Shown: positions 63,480 to 64,000 of the stretch, piece after piece
Layout of the letters: every line of letters starts with the position of its first letter
Position numbering within the stretch: position 1 is the first letter of the stretch
NCBI RefSeq assembly: GCF_003610295.1
Contig: NZ_RAPV01000001.1
Span: forward strand, 2,356,001 to 2,420,000
From: Paraburkholderia sp. BL23I1N1
GTDB taxonomy: Bacteria; Pseudomonadota; Gammaproteobacteria; Burkholderiales; Burkholderiaceae
Length of the DNA stretch: 64,000 nucleotides
Direction: 5' to 3'
Program-made: the position numbers and the translations under genes
The notes under the pieces: model-generated
What the model was told of the DNA's origin: nothing
The model's database searches: none
What the model saw: only the letters and a program-made list of their open reading frames with translations

Positions 63480-64000
63480 TCACCCCTTCAATACATCCCC
63501 AAATCCCCCCACCCTCGCCCCCAACCCCCGAATCGCATCAGCCACCCTCGGCGACAAAAGCGCCTGCAACTCCTCAACATGCCGATAATCCCGCATCCCA
63601 TCACTCAAAATCCGATCACCGGCAAAAGCAGGATGACAATAAATCTCCCCCACCCCCTGAGGCAAATCGGCAAGCGCGGCAAGCCACACAGCCTCATCCA
63701 TCCGCCCACTATTAGCAATCCCAACAACATAATCGTTGTGCACGATCCCAGCCCGGTCCAACTTCGCCCGCACCCGTGAAATCCACGGCCGCAACCAGAA
63801 CGGCGCGCTAACCTCGAACGGCAAGCGCATCGCCCGCATCCCATACTCGCGGCCAATCTCCAGAATCAATCCCAGCACCGTCGGATGCAAATGGAAATGT
63901 TTGTGCGTGTTGACATGATCGAGCGTCAACCCTGTCCTCGCAAAAGCCTCGAACTGCGCGCGGATCTCGCGCGCCAGCTGTTTGCGAACATGCGGCAAAA
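63480..64000 (-). CDS. hpnK: ChbG/HpnK-family deacetylase, 5' part beyond the window
   Basis: The minus-strand frame is open from the window edge to the stop at 63480-63482, about 173 residues; the TTG at 63998 need not be the start. It has the YdjC-type metal motif THKHFHLHPTVLGLIL, and RAMRLPFEV and YCHPAF that follow in HpnK, the hopanoid-associated carbohydrate-deacetylase-like protein. The N-terminal DD-containing metal site is outside. Named HpnK by resemblance; no hopanoid gene is in the window, so ChbG/YdjC is equally possible. Confidence 0.8.
   Translation of the reverse strand, partial: LPHVRKQLAREIRAQFEAFARTGLTLDHVNTHKHFHLHPTVLGLILEIGREYGMRAMRLPFEVSAPFWLRPWISRVRAKLDRAGIVHNDYVVGIANSGRMDEAVWLAALADLPQGVGEIYCHPAFAGDRILSDGMRDYRHVEELQALLSPRVADAIRGLGARVGGFGDVLKG

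Noticed and set aside
1..64000. tRNA, rRNA or CRISPR loci
   Set aside because: No cloverleaf-like TTCGAATC/CCA segments, rRNA-like conserved blocks or spaced 24-40 bp repeats were noticed while reading either strand; a tRNAscan run would settle it.

Overview
The window is high-GC, densely coded DNA whose gene content (group 1h [NiFe] hydrogenase with hyp genes, iac-cat aromatic catabolism, 2-aminoethylphosphonate use, ProQ/FinO protein, HpnK, many LysR regulators) fits a Burkholderiales bacterium, most likely Paraburkholderia. This is inferred from reading proteins; no database search was possible.

Layout. 1-3300: end of an SDR gene; a stand-alone histidyl-tRNA-synthetase-like gene behind a leader peptide with three His codons and an intrinsic terminator; an F420/NADP-type reductase diverging from a LysR gene. 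3500-10150: a coupled operon of a DUF2760 protein, two Hsp70-like ATPases and an amidohydrolase. 10400-13060: exported alkylsulfatase and a small partner gene. 13200-16350: phnX, phnW and a divergent LysR regulator (2-aminoethylphosphonate to acetaldehyde and phosphate). 16445-33590: an indole-3-acetate-to-catechol region (iacF, iacCD, a transporter, a sensor kinase, iacABIHE, a response regulator, iacG) with catBAC and catR embedded, so that catechol can be carried on to the beta-ketoadipate branch. 33600-34385: an AT-richer pair resembling a Tlde1 (DUF2778) peptidoglycan-targeting effector and its membrane immunity protein. 34363-48500: a leftward hydrogenase operon (hhyS, hhyL, NifU-like, DUF5947, DUF6084, an unknown 482-residue protein, endopeptidase, DUF6893, hypF, hypC, SIS protein, hypD, hypE, hypA, hypB). 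48803-49728: an IS5-family element lying between this operon and a nickel permease gene. 49755-55115: nickel permease, CopC, an outer-membrane protein, DUF2946, TAXI protein and ProQ/FinO protein. 55212-63104: a QseBC/PmrAB-like two-component system diverging from a three-gene RND efflux operon, with nine hexamers phased at exactly 11 bp between them. 63121-63475: a nested inverted repeat, followed by a partial hpnK-like gene.

Many genes overlap by 1-11 bp (ATGA, GTGA, TGATG), indicating translational coupling, especially in the hydrogenase, Hsp70 and RND operons.

Ten otherwise intact chromosomal genes each need one frame change to read as full-length family members (HisRS-like, alkylsulfatase, phnW, catA, iacC, MHS transporter, Tlde1-like, hypD, endopeptidase, hypF). 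Five of these changes lie in homopolymer runs of 5-7 bases that look one base too long, so base-calling error is the leading explanation; I annotate each as one gene and state the break.
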